Counted from the stretch's first letter, positions 1 to 8,896 are shown. The stretch is DNA of 64,000 nt from Microbacterium sp. Marseille-Q6648 (GCF_943181415.1 NZ_CALPBZ010000001.1:1544347-1608346); one strand, 5' to 3'. Notes: generated by a model from the sequence alone, not told the origin. Program-made: numbers and translations.

Positions 1-648
1 GTTCACGATGATGCGTCCCTCGTGGAGGATCGCGATGCGATCGGCGAGCTGCTCGGCCTCGTCGAGGTACTGCGTCGTGAGGAGAACGGTCGTGCCCCCA
101 TCGGCGAGCGCGCGAACGGTGCGCCACACCTCGGCGCGCGACTGCGGATCCAGCCCGGTGGTCGGCTCGTCGAGGAGGATCACGGGAGGATCGGCGACCA
201 GGCTCATCGCGATGTCGAGTCTGCGACGCATCCCGCCTGAGTACGTGCCGGCCCGCCGCGTGGCGGCATCCGTGAGATCGAAGCGCTCGAGGAGGTCATC
301 GGCGACCCGCCCCGGGTCGGGCACATGACGCAGCCGAGCGATGAGGACGAGGTTCTCCCGACCGGTGAGGACCTCGTCGACGGCGGCGAACTGCCCCGTC
401 AGACTGATCGACTCGCGCACCTTACCCGGCTGCGAGGCGACGTCGAACCCCGCCACACGGGCCGACCCGGCGTCGAGGCGGAGCAGCGTCGAGAGGATGT
501 TCACGAGCGTGGTCTTGCCCGCGCCGTTCGACCCGAGGAGGGCGAGGACGCTGCCGCGCTCGACGTCGAGGTCCACGCCGCGGAGCACCGCCAGATCCCC
601 GAAGGACTTCTCGACAGCGGAGACGTCGATCACGGACGGAACGGTCAC
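1..648 (-). CDS. ABC transporter ATP-binding protein, DrrA-like (C-terminus cut off)
   Basis: This is the first 216 codons of a drug-export type ABC ATPase that runs off the left end of the window. The Walker A motif reads GSNGAGKTT near residue 38, the signature is YSGGMRRRLDIA, and the Walker B is ILLDEPTTGLDP, followed by the switch region LLTTQYLDEAEQLADRIAIL. These match the daunorubicin-resistance (DrrA/CcmA) family, which energises a separate membrane permease presumably encoded beyond the edge. The GTG start at 648 overlaps the stop of the DUF1048 gene by four bases (GTGA), so the two are translationally coupled. The PadR gene upstream probably controls the operon. The substrate cannot be read from the sequence. 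Confidence 0.92.
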   Translation of the reverse strand, partial: MTVPSVIDVSAVEKSFGDLAVLRGVDLDVERGSVLALLGSNGAGKTTLVNILSTLLRLDAGSARVAGFDVASQPGKVRESISLTGQFAAVDEVLTGRENLVLIARLRHVPDPGRVADDLLERFDLTDAATRRAGTYSGGMRRRLDIAMSLVADPPVILLDEPTTGLDPQSRAEVWRTVRALADGGTTVLLTTQYLDEAEQLADRIAILHEGRIIVN

Positions 649-1013
649 GTCGACTCACCTCGTTCCGCGGCCTCGACGGCGCTGGTGAGGCGGGCACGCT
701 CCTTGTCGATCCACTGCGTGCCCGAGTAGGCGCGGGCGAAGGACTCGGCGAACTCCACCGGGTCGTCGCCAACGATGTCGCGGATCGGCGTACGGTCCAC
801 CGCCGCTCGTTCCCACAGGTCGGCGAGGTCTCCGAACATCGTGATGAGCGTGTCACCGTCGGTGATGCCGCCGAACATCATGAAGTACCGGTGCATCGCC
901 TTGGCGACGCCCGCGTACGGCTCGGGGAGGGCGTCGATCCGGGCTTTGTCCCGCTTGTACTGCTTCTTCTGCTCGAGCGGCCCGGTGAGGGTCTCGATCC
1001 ATCTGGCGACCAT
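645..1013 (-). CDS. DUF1048 family protein
   Basis: A 122-residue soluble, mostly helical protein whose central stretch (MFGDLADLWERAA..., a DIVGDDP segment and a SFARAYSGTQW segment) is typical of DUF1048. Members usually lie between a PadR regulator and a DrrA-type ABC ATPase, as here. The ATG at 1013 is chosen over an in-frame start further upstream because a strong Shine-Dalgarno (GAGGAGG) lies seven bases before it. That site falls inside the end of the PadR gene, and only one base separates the PadR stop from this start (TGACATG). The function of the family is not established. Confidence 0.9.
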   Translation of the reverse strand: MVARWIETLTGPLEQKKQYKRDKARIDALPEPYAGVAKAMHRYFMMFGGITDGDTLITMFGDLADLWERAAVDRTPIRDIVGDDPVEFAESFARAYSGTQWIDKERARLTSAVEAAERGEST

Positions 1014-1014
1014 G

Positions 1015-1377
1015 TCAGTGTCCTCCTCGGTGTTCGTGTTCGTGTTCGTGTTCGTGTGTGGTGCGAAGTTCTTCGATGCGTGCGGCCAAGAATCCCCATG
1101 TGCCCCAGAACTCGGCGAGCTGAGCACGCCCTCGGGAGTTGAGGGAGTACACCTTGCGGGGCGGCCCCTTCTCTGACGGGACCTTCTCGACGTCGACGAA
1201 GCCGCGCTGCTCGACGCGGATGAGAAGCGCGTACACCGTGCCCTCGACCAGGTCGGTGAATCCGCGCTCGCGGAGGTCGGCCGTGATCTCGTACCCGTAT
1301 GCGGGGCGTTCCTCGAGAATCGCCAGCACGATCCCCTCGAGCGTTCCCTTGAGCATCTCGGTCAGTTGACTGGCCAT
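1015..1377 (-). CDS. PadR family transcriptional regulator with His-Glu tail
   Basis: A 120-residue winged-helix repressor. The N-terminal half (LKGTLEGIVLAILEERPAYGYEI) and the wing (VEGTVYALLIRVEQRGFV...GPPRKVYSL) are standard PadR features. PadR proteins sense small molecules and repress neighbouring exporters. The protein ends in four alternating Glu-His pairs encoded by four copies of a hexanucleotide, which could bind metal or simply be a slippage product. It is the first gene of the PadR-DUF1048-ABC operon. Inverted repeats immediately upstream are candidate autoregulatory operators. Confidence 0.92.
   Translation of the reverse strand: MASQLTEMLKGTLEGIVLAILEERPAYGYEITADLRERGFTDLVEGTVYALLIRVEQRGFVDVEKVPSEKGPPRKVYSLNSRGRAQLAEFWGTWGFLAARIEELRTTHEHEHEHEHRGGH
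1031..1054 (+). repeat. Hexanucleotide tandem repeat (TGTTCG x4)
   Basis: Four perfect copies of TGTTCG lie inside the 3' end of the PadR gene, where the complementary strand encodes alternating Glu and His. Gain or loss of a unit would not shift the reading frame but would lengthen or shorten the tail by two residues. Confidence 0.9.
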
Positions 1378-1392
1378 CGCCCGGCTCTTCTC

Positions 1393-1458
1393 TACTCAGC
1401 AACACTTGCTACCACTAGACGGTAACACTGAGTACCAGTACCTGGCAACACCAGGTAC
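1393..1458. promoter_or_regulatory. Candidate PadR operator/promoter region
   Basis: Upstream of the PadR gene there is a perfect inverted repeat GTACCTGG-CAACA-CCAGGTAC at 1438-1458. A wider pair, TACTCAG at 1393-1399 and CTGAGTA at 1428-1434, flanks the likely core promoter. PadR proteins bind such symmetric sites and often repress their own operon. The assignment to this regulator is an inference from position. Confidence 0.55.
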
Positions 1459-1509
1459 TCCGAGGATCGGGCCTGGTGGCGCGGCGGACTCCGGGCCAGA
1501 ATGTGCCCC

Positions 1510-2220
1510 ATGACCCTGGACCCGACCAGCGGTGACGACGACCGCCGTCCGAGCGACGCCGCCCTCGGCCGCCGCGCGCAGATCCTGGCCACGGAGCATT
1601 GGGGGCTCCTGGCCGCCCGCGGCACCGCGCAGAGCGAGGTGCTCACCCGCATCACGATCTACCTGACGCTCGTCTCGGCCGGCCTCGTGACGATCAGCAT
1701 CCTGGGCCAGGCCTCGCGGTTCGGCGAGTGGTTCGCGCCGTCCGCCCTCGGCATCCTGGCGTTCCTCGTGATCGTGGGCTTCATGACGCAGACACGCGTC
1801 GCCAACGTCGCCGAAGAGGACATGATGTACGTCGTCGCGATGAATCGCCTGCGCGGAGCGTACGTCGACCTCGACCCGGCCGTGCAGGATGTCTTCCTCT
1901 CGTCGATCACCGACGACCAGACCGGGCTCGAGCGCACCTACTCGTTCCTGCGCACACGCTCCTTCAGCCACCTGTTCGGCAGCTCGGCGATGCTGATCGT
2001 CTTCGTCAACGCCACCGTGACCGGCCTCTTCTGCGGGTCGCTGGTCTACGCCCCCTCGGGCGTCATGCCGCTGGCCATCGCCGTCGGCGTGCTCGTCGCC
2101 CTGCTCGTCTTCGCCGCGAGCATCACCTACGGGTACTGGACCTTCCGCACCGCCTGGCGCAATTACCGCCCCCGGCGGCGCAGCACCGAGCGGCCCGTGT
2201 TCTGGCGCGCGCGACGCTGA
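1510..2220 (+). CDS. Conserved membrane protein, four predicted TM helices
   Basis: A 236-residue protein of unknown function. Two hydrophobic helices near residues 45-90 and two near 160-215 (LIVFVNATVTGLFCGSLVY and an ALLVFAASITYGYW-containing helix) suggest an integral membrane protein with a long middle soluble segment and a basic C-terminus. I choose the ATG at 1510 rather than the one at 1501 because a -10-like CAGAAT sits at 1497-1502, seven bases before it, matching the leaderless pattern seen across the window. No domain is recognised with confidence. Confidence 0.8.
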   Translation: MTLDPTSGDDDRRPSDAALGRRAQILATEHWGLLAARGTAQSEVLTRITIYLTLVSAGLVTISILGQASRFGEWFAPSALGILAFLVIVGFMTQTRVANVAEEDMMYVVAMNRLRGAYVDLDPAVQDVFLSSITDDQTGLERTYSFLRTRSFSHLFGSSAMLIVFVNATVTGLFCGSLVYAPSGVMPLAIAVGVLVALLVFAASITYGYWTFRTAWRNYRPRRRSTERPVFWRARR

Positions 2221-2250
2221 GCGGATGCCGCGACCGACGCGTCGGGCCGA

Positions 2251-3219
2251 TCACGCGAGTGCGTACCGCACCCAGCGCTCGGTCACCGCATAGGCGTTCG
2301 CGCGCGGCACCGTGCGCGACAGGAACACATCGTGGATCGCCCCGTCGATGCGGGCGACGGTGACCATCGCTCCGATGCGCACGGCGCTGCGGGCGATCTC
2401 GTCGACGGCGAGCACCGAATCGCTCGCCGTCATCGACTCGGACCAGTTCAGCGGCGGTGTCGAACGCGCAGAGAGGAGCACGAGCGCGGGGCAGCCGACC
2501 TCGACGCCGCCAGCGACGCGACGGTGTCCCTCGAGGATGGCCGCGAGCCAGCCGGGGTGGGTCGGAAACCCCATGTCGGGGCGCCAGCGCACTCGCTCCT
2601 CCCCCACCGGCAGCACCTCGAGTTCGCGCTGCGCGCGTGAGTAGAAGCCGAGGTCGACCGCGGGATGCGGACCGAGCGGGTCGAAGCGCGCACGCACGCC
2701 GACGAGCGGAGCGATGGCCTGACGCGCGACGGCGCCGAGCTGCAGCTCGAGCCAAGGACTGTTCAGCACCACGGCCGCCGCCCGCCCCGGATGCCTCGCC
2801 GCCCACAGCGTCAGGGTGAGCCCACCCGTCGAGTGGCCCAGCAGCACGAGCCGGCGCGACCCCGGCCTCATCGCGGCGATCGCCGCCTCGATGTCGTCGT
2901 CGTACTCGTCGAGCGACGACACGTAGCCCGGTTCCTGACCGTCGCGCAGGCTCCGCCCGTAGCGACGCAGGTCCAGCGCATAGAACCGCGCGCCCAGCCG
3001 ATTCCAGAAGCGGGCCAGCTCGACCTGGAAGAAGTAGTCGCTCCAGCCGTGCACGTACAAGACGTCGACGTCCGAGAGCGGTCGCCCGAGGGCGGCGATC
3101 CACGACGGGATGCTGCGCACGAGCGTCGCGGTGAGCGGGCCGCGCTCGTCTTCGCCAAGGGCGAGTTCGAGCTGCTCGAAGGGCTCGCCGAGCAGATCGG
3201 GTGTCCATTCGTCGGACAT
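2251..3219 (-). CDS. Alpha/beta hydrolase (lysophospholipase/monoacylglycerol-lipase-like)
   Basis: A 322-residue soluble hydrolase. The nucleophile elbow GHSTGG places the catalytic Ser near residue 130. An oxyanion-hole motif YVHGWSDYF lies near residue 57, and a C-terminal GAIHDVFLSR segment supplies a candidate His. The organisation resembles serine aminopeptidase S33/lysophospholipase proteins. A TAGGCT -10 hexamer on the coding strand (3232-3227) is seven bases from the ATG, predicting a leaderless transcript. It is divergent from the PhoD-like gene. It should not be taken as MenH merely because menaquinone genes lie nearby; the fold is shared but the substrate is unknown. Confidence 0.85.
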   Translation of the reverse strand: MSDEWTPDLLGEPFEQLELALGEDERGPLTATLVRSIPSWIAALGRPLSDVDVLYVHGWSDYFFQVELARFWNRLGARFYALDLRRYGRSLRDGQEPGYVSSLDEYDDDIEAAIAAMRPGSRRLVLLGHSTGGLTLTLWAARHPGRAAAVVLNSPWLELQLGAVARQAIAPLVGVRARFDPLGPHPAVDLGFYSRAQRELEVLPVGEERVRWRPDMGFPTHPGWLAAILEGHRRVAGGVEVGCPALVLLSARSTPPLNWSESMTASDSVLAVDEIARSAVRIGAMVTVARIDGAIHDVFLSRTVPRANAYAVTERWVRYALA

Positions 3220-3306
3220 GGCGCCCAGCCTATCCAGGTGGCGAGGCGATTCCGGCGGCGGGCGCAAGCCGTGCGCGCACCGCCGCCCGAGGGGGACAAT
3301 GGGCCC

Positions 3307-4989
3307 ATGGCATCCTCTCCCCTCGTCCTCGGACCGATGCTGCGCTACACCGATGAGACGTGCGCGGCGGTGTGGGTCGAGACCGCGACGGACGCCGAGG
3401 TGAGCGTGCACGCCGACGGGCGCGTCTGGCGGACGCGGACCTTCACGGTGCACGGCCACCACTACGCCCTGGTGGAACTCGACGAGCTCACCCCCGGCGC
3501 GGTCCTGCCCTACGAGGTCCGCGTGGGCGGAACCCTCGTGTGGCCCGAGGCCGACGCCACCCTCCCCGCACCGGTCATCGCCACACCCGCGCCGGAGCGC
3601 CGGCTGCGGATGGCCTGGGGATCGTGTCGCACCAGCGTCGACCACGACGCAGCGGGAAACCGCAGGCACGGCGTGGATGCGATGCGCACCTTCGCCCTCG
3701 CCCTCGGCGAGGACTCCTCGCTGCGCCCCGACCTCATCCTGCTCCTCGGCGACCAGGTGTACGCCGACGTCACGACGCAGCCCATGCAGGACTTCATCGC
3801 GCAGCGCCGCGACATCGAACAGCCGCCGGGCGAGGAGCTCAAGGACTACGAGGAATACGCCCACCTCTACCGTCTGGCCTGGTCGGACGACGCCAACCGC
3901 TGGCTGCTCTCGACCGTCCCGAGCGCCATGATCTTCGACGACCACGACGTGCGCGACGACTGGAACGCGTCGCTGGACTGGAAGAAGCAGATGGAGGCCA
4001 CCTCGTGGTGGCACGGCCGCATCGTCGCGGGCCTGGCGTCCTACTGGGTGTACCAGCACCTGGGGAACCTCTCACCCGCGGAACGCGCAGAAGACGAGAT
4101 CTGGCAGCGGGTGCTGGCCCACACGGGCCCGGACGAGCTGGACCTGAGCACGGTCCTCGACGACTTCGCCGATCGTGTCGATAGGGAGCCCACCACCTAC
4201 CGTTTCAGCTACCGTCGTGACTTCGGCGACATCCGCCTGGTCGTCGTCGACTCCCGCGCCGCCCGCGACCTCACCCCCACCGCGCGCGCCCTGGTCGACG
4301 CGACCGAATGGGCCTGGCTCGACGCGCAGCTGCAGGGCGGCGTGCGACACCTGCTGGTTGCCACCTCGCTGCCGTACCTCCTCCCGATCGGACTCCACCA
4401 CGTCGAGTCGTGGGACGAAGCGATCTCGCAGGGCGCGTGGGGGCGCCGCGCCGCGCGGGTCGGCGAGCGTCTGCGTCAGATGGTCGACCTCGAGCATTGG
4501 GCGGCGTGGCAGAACAGCTTCCAAGCCCTCGCCCGCGTGATCACCGAGATCGCCGACGGCGGGCGGGGCACCGCGCCCGATACGCTCATGTTCCTGTCCG
4601 GCGACGTGCACTTCTCGTACATCGCCGAGGTCGACAGGTCCCGGGGCTCGCGAATTCTGCAGGCGGTGTGCTCGCCGGTTCGCAATCCGCTCCCGCGCGT
4701 GATGCGGTGGTTCTCGGTGGTGATGTCGTACGGCGTCGCGCGCCCGATCGGCGCCTTGGTCGCGCGGTCGGCGAAGGTGCCCGACCCGCCCTTCGAGTGG
4801 TCGACGGTGAAGGGCCCGTGGTTCGACAACAACCTCTCGGTGCTGCAGGACACCGCGGGCGGCCTGCAGCTGACATGGCACACGGGCGTCGTCGAGGACG
4901 GCGAGGAGCGGCATCCGCGCATCGACGAGGTGTCGCGGATCGTCGTGGGGCCGCGCACCGCGGTGGAGTCGCGGACGTCAGCGCGCTGA
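3307..4989 (+). CDS. PhoD-like alkaline phosphatase family protein
   Basis: A 560-residue metallophosphatase. An N-terminal beta-sandwich segment (residues 1-100) precedes a catalytic domain with the metal-binding blocks LLGDQVYAD, IFDDHDVRDDWN and FLSGDVHFSY, which correspond to the PhoD family. No clear signal peptide or Tat motif is visible, so it may act in the cytoplasm, unlike classical secreted PhoD. Family members hydrolyse phosphodiesters or monoesters with Ca/Fe cofactors. GACAAT at 3295-3300 lies six bases before the ATG and is a plausible -10 for a leaderless mRNA. Confidence 0.88.
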   Translation: MASSPLVLGPMLRYTDETCAAVWVETATDAEVSVHADGRVWRTRTFTVHGHHYALVELDELTPGAVLPYEVRVGGTLVWPEADATLPAPVIATPAPERRLRMAWGSCRTSVDHDAAGNRRHGVDAMRTFALALGEDSSLRPDLILLLGDQVYADVTTQPMQDFIAQRRDIEQPPGEELKDYEEYAHLYRLAWSDDANRWLLSTVPSAMIFDDHDVRDDWNASLDWKKQMEATSWWHGRIVAGLASYWVYQHLGNLSPAERAEDEIWQRVLAHTGPDELDLSTVLDDFADRVDREPTTYRFSYRRDFGDIRLVVVDSRAARDLTPTARALVDATEWAWLDAQLQGGVRHLLVATSLPYLLPIGLHHVESWDEAISQGAWGRRAARVGERLRQMVDLEHWAAWQNSFQALARVITEIADGGRGTAPDTLMFLSGDVHFSYIAEVDRSRGSRILQAVCSPVRNPLPRVMRWFSVVMSYGVARPIGALVARSAKVPDPPFEWSTVKGPWFDNNLSVLQDTAGGLQLTWHTGVVEDGEERHPRIDEVSRIVVGPRTAVESRTSAR

Positions 4990-5003
4990 GCCCGCGCGCG
5001 ACC

Positions 5004-6377
5004 TCACTCGCCGCGTGAGATCGCGACCATCTCGTCGCGGGGGACCACCTTGACGCGCGCACGCTCGTGCGGTGCGCCGAGGGCGACTTCGTGCTGGTCC
5101 AACCGGTGCCAGCCCTCGAGGTCGGTCCAGCGCACGCCGCGCGAAGCCAGCAGCTCGGGGATCGCCTCTTCGGACGGGTCGACAGGCTGCCACCACGAGC
5201 CCTGGTCGTTGATGATGTGACGCACCGTCTCCATGGCGTCGGACTTGGTGTGACCGATGAGCCCGACGGGTCCGCGCTTGATCCATCCCGTCGCGTAGAC
5301 GCCGGGGACGCGCTCGTTGGAGTCCTTGCGCAGCACCTGGCCCTCGTGGTTGGGGATCACGCCGTGCCGCTTGTCGAAGGGGACGCCGGGGAGGGGCGAG
5401 CCGAAGTAGCCGACAGCCCGGTAGATCGCCTGAACGGCGACCTCGCGGATCTCACCGGTGCCGACCACGCCGCCCTCGCCGTCGGGACGCGTGCGCTCCC
5501 ACCGGAAGCCCGAGACCCGCCCGGCGTCGTCGGTGAGGACCTGGAGCGGCTTGGCATAGAAGTGCAGGTGCAGCCGGCGCGACGCCGTGCCGCCGGCGTT
5601 GTTCACCGAGTCCCGCCTGCGCCACGACTGCAGCACGCGGTCGATGACCATGACCTGCTTGTTGGACGCGATCGCCGCCTTGGAGGCGTCGTCGTAGTCG
5701 AAGTCCTCGTCGTAGACCACCATGTCGACGTCGTGGAGCTCGCCGAGCTCCCGCAGCTCGAGCGGCGTGAACTTCACCTGCGCGGGACCGCGGCGTCCGA
5801 ACACGTGGACGTCGGTGACGGGGGAAGCCTTGAGCCCCCGGTAGACGTTGTCGGGCACCTCGGTGGGCAGCAGGTCGTCGGCGTGCTTGGCGAGCATGCG
5901 CGAGACGTCGAGCGCGACGTTGCCGTTGCCGATGACGGCGACCGACTCCGCCTCGAGCGGCCACTCCCGCGGCACGTCGGGGTGACCGTCGAACCAGCTG
6001 ACGAAGTCGGCGGCGCCGTACGATCCCTCGGCCTCGATGCCGGGGATCGCCAGGTTCGTGTCGCGGATCGCGCCGGTGGCGAAGATGACGGCGTGGTAGT
6101 GGCGCTTGAGGTCCTCGAGGGTGACGTCCTCACCGAAGCGGACGTTTCCGAAGATGCGGATGTCGCCGCGGTCGAGGACTTCCCGCAGGGCCGTGATGAT
6201 GCCCTTGATGCGCGGATGGTCGGGCGCGACGCCGTAGCGGACGAGGCCGTACGGTGCGGGGAGCTGCTCGAACAGGTCGATCGACACGTCGAACTTGCGC
6301 TCCGCCTTCAGCAGGATGTCGGCGGCGTAGATGCCCGCGGGTCCCGCTCCGACGATCGCCAGGCGCAGCTTGGTCAT
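5004..6377 (-). CDS. fprA: Ferredoxin--NADP(+) reductase, FprA/adrenodoxin-reductase type
   Basis: A 457-residue FAD enzyme that passes electrons between NADPH and ferredoxin. The FAD-binding Rossmann motif GAGPAGIYAAD is at residues 10-20. PYGLVRYGVAPDHP follows, the NADP-binding motif is GNGNVALDVSRML, and the C-terminal block GVYATGWIKRGPVGLIGHTKSDA is diagnostic of the FprA group. The ATG is preceded by GAGAGGA. It starts ten bases after the polyprenyl synthase stop and is probably co-transcribed with it. Partners may be the ferredoxins of cytochrome P450 or other iron-sulfur enzymes elsewhere in the genome. Confidence 0.95.
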   Translation of the reverse strand: MTKLRLAIVGAGPAGIYAADILLKAERKFDVSIDLFEQLPAPYGLVRYGVAPDHPRIKGIITALREVLDRGDIRIFGNVRFGEDVTLEDLKRHYHAVIFATGAIRDTNLAIPGIEAEGSYGAADFVSWFDGHPDVPREWPLEAESVAVIGNGNVALDVSRMLAKHADDLLPTEVPDNVYRGLKASPVTDVHVFGRRGPAQVKFTPLELRELGELHDVDMVVYDEDFDYDDASKAAIASNKQVMVIDRVLQSWRRRDSVNNAGGTASRRLHLHFYAKPLQVLTDDAGRVSGFRWERTRPDGEGGVVGTGEIREVAVQAIYRAVGYFGSPLPGVPFDKRHGVIPNHEGQVLRKDSNERVPGVYATGWIKRGPVGLIGHTKSDAMETVRHIINDQGSWWQPVDPSEEAIPELLASRGVRWTDLEGWHRLDQHEVALGAPHERARVKVVPRDEMVAISRGE

Positions 6378-6387
6378 GGGGGTCCTC

Positions 6388-7443
6388 TCAGCTGGAGCGG
6401 TCGGCGACGGCTTCGGCGAAGCGGGTCAGCGCCTCGCGGACCGGTCCGTCGGGCAGCGGCGCGAGGGCGTCGACCGCTTCGCGCGACCACGAGTGGGCGA
6501 GGGCGAGCGTGGCGTCCGTGGCCTCGTGAGTGCGCAGCTCGTTGAGGGCGTCGTCGAGGACGGCGGGATCGGCGCCGTCGGCGATGAGGGCGACCCCCTC
6601 GTCGATGCGGTCCCGCAGCGCGCGGGATGCGGCATCCGCTCGCTCGCTCAAGACGAGGTAGGGCATGGTGGGCACGCCGGCGCGCAGGTCGGTGCCGGGC
6701 ACCTTGCCGGTCTCTCCCGGATCGGCGGACAGGTCGATGACGTCGTCGAGCAGCTGGAAGGCGACGCCCGCCTTCTCGCCGAAGACGACCATGGCCTCTT
6801 CGTACTCGGCGGGGCCGTTCGAGAAGATGATTCCGGCCTGAGCGGCCGCGGCGATGAGCGATCCGGTCTTGTCCGACAGGACGTCGAGCGAGAACGCGAC
6901 GCGGTCCTGGCCCTCCTGCGGGCCGACGGTCTCGTGGAACTGCCCGAGCACGAGGCGCTCGAAGGTGTCCGCCTGCAGCCGGATGGCGCGATCGCCGTGG
7001 CGCGCCATGATCTGGCTGGCGCGCGAGAACAGCAGGTCGCCGGTGAGGATCGCGACGCTGTTGCCCCACACCTCGTGAGCGCTCGGGACCCCGCGGCGCT
7101 TGTCGGCGTCGTCCATGACGTCGTCGTGGTAGAGCGAGCCGAGGTGGGTGAGCTCGAGAGCGGCGGCCGCCTCGATGACCTCGTCGGTGGTGCCGTCGCC
7201 CAGCTGGGCGGTCAGGAGCGCGAGCATGGGGCGCACGCGCTTGCCACCCGCCTCGAAGAGGTAGCGACTGGCCGAGTCCGCGATCGCGTCGGTCATGCGC
7301 AACTCGGCCTCGATGCGACGGTCCACACGCTCGAGTCCCGCTTCGACCGTCGAGAGGAGGCGTCGAGAACGCGGACCGGCGAAGATGCGGTCGCCGAGTC
7401 CGAGTTTGCCTGCGATGCGCGGGCCCGACGCGGGAGGAGTCAC
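6388..7443 (-). CDS. Polyprenyl diphosphate synthase (menaquinone side chain)
   Basis: A 351-residue trans-isoprenyl diphosphate synthase. The first aspartate-rich motif DDVMDDADKRRG and the second DDVIDLSADPGETGK bind Mg-diphosphate and define the family, and a GKRVRP block lies upstream. Located next to MenG and within the menaquinone cluster, it most likely makes the long isoprenoid tail that MenA attaches; the chain length is not determinable here. The GTG start has a TAGGCT -10 six bases upstream on the coding strand (7455-7450). It corresponds to the GrcC/IdsA/HepT group in other actinobacteria. Confidence 0.93.
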   Translation of the reverse strand: MTPPASGPRIAGKLGLGDRIFAGPRSRRLLSTVEAGLERVDRRIEAELRMTDAIADSASRYLFEAGGKRVRPMLALLTAQLGDGTTDEVIEAAAALELTHLGSLYHDDVMDDADKRRGVPSAHEVWGNSVAILTGDLLFSRASQIMARHGDRAIRLQADTFERLVLGQFHETVGPQEGQDRVAFSLDVLSDKTGSLIAAAAQAGIIFSNGPAEYEEAMVVFGEKAGVAFQLLDDVIDLSADPGETGKVPGTDLRAGVPTMPYLVLSERADAASRALRDRIDEGVALIADGADPAVLDDALNELRTHEATDATLALAHSWSREAVDALAPLPDGPVREALTRFAEAVADRSS

Positions 7444-7486
7444 GCGACCAGCCTACCGGCGCGGGACACCCCCGGTCCCCGCCCGG

Positions 7487-8230
7487 TCAGGGGTGCGGGG
7501 ACGCCGGAGGCTTCATCGCACGGTGCAGCGCGACGATCCCCATGGACAGGTTGCGATGGGCCACGCCGATCCACCCCGCCTCGCGGATCCACTGCGCCAG
7601 ACGCTCCTGGCCCGGCCAGTCCTTGATCGACTCGTTGAGGTAGTCGTACGCCGCGGCGTTCGAGCTCACGGCCTTGGCCACCACCGGCAGGATGCGGTCG
7701 TTGTAGAAGCGGTAGAGGCCGTTGAACGACGCCGACGGCGGGTGCGAGAACTCGCAGATCACCAGGCGTCCGCCCGGACGCGTGACGCGCAGCAGCTCTG
7801 CCAGCGCGGTCCGCGGCTCATTCACGTTGCGCAGGCCGAACGACATCGTCACGGTGTCGAAGGAGTCGTCGTCGAACGGCAGCGCCGTCGCGTCGGCTTC
7901 GACGAAGGACAGATTCGGGATGCCGCTGTGCCGACGTCTGCCCTCGGCGATCATCCCGGGCGAGAAGTCCGCGGCGACGACCTCGGCGCCGCTGCGTGCG
8001 AGGGCGACGCTGGACGCGCCCGTGCCGGCCGCGAGGTCCAGGATCCGCTGGCCGGGACGCGGCTCGACCGCCCGCGTCGTGGCGACCCGCCACAGGCGGT
8101 CGTTGCCCATGCTCAGCACGGTGTTGGTGCGGTCGTAGCCCTCGGCGACCTCATCGAACATGCCGCTCACGCGGGCCGGATCCTTCTGCAGGTCGGCGCG
8201 GTGCGGCTGCTTGTCGTCCGGGGAGTCCAC
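7487..8230 (-). CDS. menG: Demethylmenaquinone methyltransferase
   Basis: A 247-residue class I SAM methyltransferase that performs the last step of menaquinone synthesis. It carries the UbiE/MenG signatures: [11 protein letters not shown] at the N-terminus, the SAM motif [15 protein letters not shown], and [26 protein letters not shown] plus [10 protein letters not shown] downstream. The GTG start is six bases from TAGACT on the coding strand (8242-8237). The polyprenyl synthase and FprA genes follow in the same direction, each with its own start signals. Confidence 0.96.
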   Translation of the reverse strand: MDSPDDKQPHRADLQKDPARVSGMFDEVAEGYDRTNTVLSMGNDRLWRVATTRAVEPRPGQRILDLAAGTGASSVALARSGAEVVAADFSPGMIAEGRRRHSGIPNLSFVEADATALPFDDDSFDTVTMSFGLRNVNEPRTALAELLRVTRPGGRLVICEFSHPPSASFNGLYRFYNDRILPVVAKAVSSNAAAYDYLNESIKDWPGQERLAQWIREAGWIGVAHRNLSMGIVALHRAMKPPASPHP

Positions 8231-8282
8231 ACCCCGAGTCTAGGCCGCGCAGGCCGGCCTGGATCTGAGGAGCGGGGGGCGC

Positions 8283-8843
8283 TCAGTGGTGGGACGGCCC
8301 GAGGCCCAGTGCTGCGAGGCGGTCGAGCCACACATCGGCGGTCACCGGATCGAACGGCGCCTCCTGAGCGGTCACCCGTCGCTCCAGATCGGTCGCGAGC
8401 GCGTCGAGGGTCGCCACCACGTCGGCCGGGTAACCGTAGGCGAGCCGGTGCTCGTCCCACTCGTCGCGGTCGTCGATGTAGACGCCCTGACCCTCGCGGT
8501 CCACGACGTCGAGGTCCATGTCGATGCCGGTGGGCTCTCCGTCGCGCCACGTGACGTCCCACGCGATGTCGATGTAGACCCGCGTCCGGTGCGGGGCCGC
8601 GTTGTGGGTGTACGCGTAGTCGCCGGTCGGCGGGACCAGCGTGACGTTGGGATGCTGCGGCACGAACTCGCGGCCGGGTCGCGAACTGTGCCATCCGGGG
8701 AGCTGGCCGAACCAGTCGCCCCACCGGTCGGTCCCGAGGTAGACGCACTCGTGGACCCAGTGCGGGCCCCCGTCCCACTTGCGCCAGCGGAACAGCAGTC
8801 GGGTGCCCGGCTCGGGGCGCGGGGAGGTCGCGGTCTCGCTCAT
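8283..8843 (-). CDS. DUF402 domain protein
   Basis: A 186-residue protein with the DUF402 fold; recognisable parts are the central RVYIDIAWDVTW strand block, GIDMDLDVV and GVYIDDRDEWDEHRLAYGYP. Related proteins include nucleotide phosphatases, and the conserved Asp/Glu residues could bind a divalent metal, but the substrate is unknown. The ATG at 8843 is chosen over an upstream in-frame start because it lies seven bases after a TAGGCT -10. That hexamer is part of a perfect 11-bp inverted repeat shared with the divergent menF promoter. Confidence 0.85.
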   Translation of the reverse strand: MSETATSPRPEPGTRLLFRWRKWDGGPHWVHECVYLGTDRWGDWFGQLPGWHSSRPGREFVPQHPNVTLVPPTGDYAYTHNAAPHRTRVYIDIAWDVTWRDGEPTGIDMDLDVVDREGQGVYIDDRDEWDEHRLAYGYPADVVATLDALATDLERRVTAQEAPFDPVTADVWLDRLAALGLGPSHH

Positions 8844-8850
8844 CCCCGCC

Positions 8851-8890
8851 AGCCTAGGGCCGGCCGGGTCTCTCGGCACGGCCCTAGGCT
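8851..8890. promoter_or_regulatory. Symmetric divergent promoter: perfect 11-bp inverted repeat
   Basis: AGCCTAGGGCC at 8851-8861 and its exact complement GGCCCTAGGCT at 8880-8890 are separated by 18 bases. Each arm contains a TAGGCT -10 hexamer reading outward, one six bases from the menF GTG (8897) and one seven bases from the DUF402 ATG (8843). The block therefore reads as a mirror-image divergent promoter and could also be an operator or, in read-through RNA, a hairpin. Confidence 0.7.
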
Positions 8891-8896
8891 GGGAGG

